Below, in pieces: positions 21,676 to 22,977 of a stretch of DNA of 22,977 nucleotides. A model generated the notes under the pieces. That model had not been told where the DNA came from. It made no database searches and saw only the letters and a list, made by a program, of their open reading frames with translations. Every line of letters starts with the position of its first letter. Position 1 is the first letter of the stretch. A program made the position numbers and the translations under genes. Where the stretch lies: NCBI GenBank assembly GCA_937877595.1, contig CALFIY010000019.1, positions 1-22,977 on the forward strand, written 5' to 3'. The DNA comes from an uncultured Prevotella sp. (lineage in GTDB: Bacteria > Bacteroidota > Bacteroidia > Bacteroidales > Bacteroidaceae).

Positions 21676-22818
21676 ATGGAGCATATTTCTACACCTATTT
21701 ATATTGTAGAGGAGGCAAAACTGCGTCGCAATCTTTCGCATATCAGCAACCTTGCAGCGCGCGCAGAAGTAGAGTTCATTCTCGCCTTCAAGGCATTTGC
21801 CTTGTGGAAGACATTCCCTGTCTTCAAGGAATACATACAGGCCACTACTGCCAGTTCGCTGGCAGAGGCAATGCTTGCCAAAAAGGAGTTTGGCAGTCCT
21901 GCCCACACTTTTTCTCCAGCCTATATGGAAGATGAGATTGACCGCATTGCCGACTGTTCGTCGCATATCACATTCAACTCGCTCTCGCAGTATGAGCGCT
22001 TCCATGAGCGCGTGGCTGGCCGGTGCTCGATAGGGCTTCGCATTAATCCGCAGTACTCCGAGATACAGACAATGCTTTACAATCCCTGTGCGCCAGGCTC
22101 CCGTTTCGGCGTTACGGCAGATAAACTGCCCGACAGGCTTCCTGACGACATCGACGGATTTCACTGCCACTGCCACTGTGAGAGCGGCGCCGATGAGTTT
22201 CAGCGTACCCTGGCTCACATAGAGCAGAAGTTTTCCAAATGGTTCGGAAAGTTGAAGTGGGTAAACTTTGGTGGTGGCCATCTGGTGACTCGTGCCGGCT
22301 ACGACACGGAACTCTTTGTGCGCATGATGCGTGAGTTCCATCAGCGCTATCCGCATCTGCACGTCGTCTTTGAGCCCGGCAGTGCCTTCGCGTGGCAGAC
22401 AGGCCCGCTCGTTGCGCACGTTGTGGACATAGTAGAAGACAGTGGCATCAGCACTGCCATACTTGACGTCAGTTTTACGTGCCACATGCCAGACTGCCTG
22501 GAGATGCCTTATTTCCCAGAGGTAAGAGGAGCAGAGCATGTTGACGAAAGCCCCGAGGTATACGCAACTGGCGGCTACGTCTATCGCCTTGGCGGCAACA
22601 GTTGTCTGAGTGGCGACTTCATGTCGTGCTGGCGCTTCGACTCTCCGCTGCAAGTAGGGCAGGAGATAGTCTTTGAAGACATGATACACTACACTACCGT
22701 GAAGACCAGTATGTTCAACGGTATAGGCCATCCCGCCATCGGTATGCTTCATAGCGACGGACGGTTGGAAATACTGCGCCAGTATACATACGATGACTAC
22801 AAAAACAGGATGGACTGA
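21676..22818 (+). CDS. nspC: Carboxynorspermidine/carboxyspermidine decarboxylase
   Basis: A 380-residue PLP enzyme of the alanine racemase-like (fold III) decarboxylases. It removes CO2 from carboxyspermidine or carboxynorspermidine in the last step of the alternative polyamine route; in Bacteroidota this is expected to give spermidine. Seen: MEHISTPIYIVEEAKLRRNL at the start, the PLP lysine Lys39 in FILAFKAFALW, GFHCHCHCESG, the FEPGSAFAW block and TCHMPDCLEMPY with the Cys expected at the active site. The partner dehydrogenase gene is not in the window. The start at 21676 is chosen because family proteins begin here; an in-frame extension to 21469 would translate the DNA repeat and lies upstream of the promoter. 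Confidence 0.94.
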   Translation: MEHISTPIYIVEEAKLRRNLSHISNLAARAEVEFILAFKAFALWKTFPVFKEYIQATTASSLAEAMLAKKEFGSPAHTFSPAYMEDEIDRIADCSSHITFNSLSQYERFHERVAGRCSIGLRINPQYSEIQTMLYNPCAPGSRFGVTADKLPDRLPDDIDGFHCHCHCESGADEFQRTLAHIEQKFSKWFGKLKWVNFGGGHLVTRAGYDTELFVRMMREFHQRYPHLHVVFEPGSAFAWQTGPLVAHVVDIVEDSGISTAILDVSFTCHMPDCLEMPYFPEVRGAEHVDESPEVYATGGYVYRLGGNSCLSGDFMSCWRFDSPLQVGQEIVFEDMIHYTTVKTSMFNGIGHPAIGMLHSDGRLEILRQYTYDDYKNRMD

Positions 22819-22845
22819 AAAAAAAGAAAAAAAACTTGCGAAAAG

Positions 22846-22876
22846 TTTGGCAGTTAGGAAAAAAGTCGTACCTTTG
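22846..22876 (+). promoter_or_regulatory. Promoter of tRNA-Gly
   Basis: TTTG (22846-22849), exactly 19 bp, then TACCTTTG (22869-22876) is a textbook Bacteroidota promoter. RNA would start near 22882, giving a 5' leader of about 40 nt to be removed by RNase P. Confidence 0.8.
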
Positions 22877-22898
22877 CATCCGCATTGAGAGAAATGCT

Positions 22899-22917
22899 CC
22901 TTTCTAATGCAGAAAGG
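22899..22917 (+). other. Hairpin in the 5' leader of the tRNA-Gly precursor
   Basis: CCTTTCT (22899-22905) pairs with AGAAAGG (22911-22917) around loop AATGC, five bases before the mature tRNA end. GCATT (22882-22886) could pair with the loop instead. Function is unknown. Confidence 0.45.
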
Positions 22918-22922
22918 GATAC

Positions 22923-22977
22923 GCGGAAATAGCTCAGTTGGTAGAGCACAACCTTGCCAAGGTTGGGGTCGCGGGTC
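22923..22977 (+). tRNA. tRNA-Gly (GCC), 3' part cut off by the window end
   Basis: The cloverleaf can be followed: acceptor 5' strand GCGGAAA (22923-22929), D arm GCTC...GAGC (22932-22947), anticodon stem CAACC/GGTTG (22949-22953, 22961-22965) with loop TTGCCAA and anticodon GCC (22956-22958), variable loop, and the start of the T stem GCGGG (22971-22975). About 20 bases, including the T loop and the acceptor 3' strand, are beyond the window. Confidence 0.95.

Noticed and set aside
21583..22752. 389-codon minus-strand open frame opposite nspC
   Set aside because: NspC has intact PLP and active-site motifs on the plus strand; the opposite frame has none that I recognise.

Overview
The window looks like a chromosomal segment of a Bacteroidota bacterium, most likely Prevotella or a close relative. 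Reasons: promoters of the Bacteroidota type (TTTG, a gap of about 19 bp, then TAnnTTTG) sit in front of several genes; most starts lack a Shine-Dalgarno sequence; and the proteins include a long TamB-family protein, a DUF4369/TlpA thioredoxin lipoprotein, NspC and a GH43 enzyme. Genes are dense, nothing resembles a phage, transposon or CRISPR array, and most of the content is housekeeping.

Layout. 1-268 is the end of a glutamine-dependent NAD+ synthetase. 376-1905 is the replicative helicase dnaB. 1927-6378 (minus) is a 1483-residue TamB-like envelope protein. 6594-12472 is a complete nqrABCDEF operon for the Na+-pumping NADH:quinone reductase. 12508-13611 (minus) is an AAA + CYTH protein of the NadR/Ttd14 type. 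13612-13926 is a 315-bp divergent control region. 13927-16547 holds an ATP-grasp protein overlapping a secreted GH43 glycosidase by 4 nt. 16537-21343 (minus) is a tight six-gene run: ThiE/TenI-like protein, prs, TlpA-like lipoprotein, DUF3298 lipoprotein, rsmG, and a metallo-beta-lactamase-fold hydrolase. 21344-21675 is a divergent control region with a 21-bp tandem repeat. 21676-22818 is nspC, and 22923 to the end is a truncated tRNA-Gly(GCC).

How the genes relate. Nqr couples NADH oxidation to Na+ export, and NadE makes the NAD(H) pool, but the two are separate transcription units. prs supplies PRPP for nucleotide and NAD synthesis. The TlpA-like and DUF3298 lipoproteins are envelope proteins carried with prs and rsmG by proximity, with no clear shared pathway. 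TamB and GH43 act at or beyond the inner membrane.

I did not find a convincing new multi-gene system. The most unusual signals are: a Cys-Cys dyad repeated four times at exact nine-residue spacing at the end of NqrC; the 21-bp repeat between the ThiE-like gene and nspC; a possible short promoter-to-terminator transcript in the 13.7-kb region; a promoter-overlapping inverted repeat just after it; and the AAA-CYTH and ATP-grasp proteins, whose substrates are unknown.
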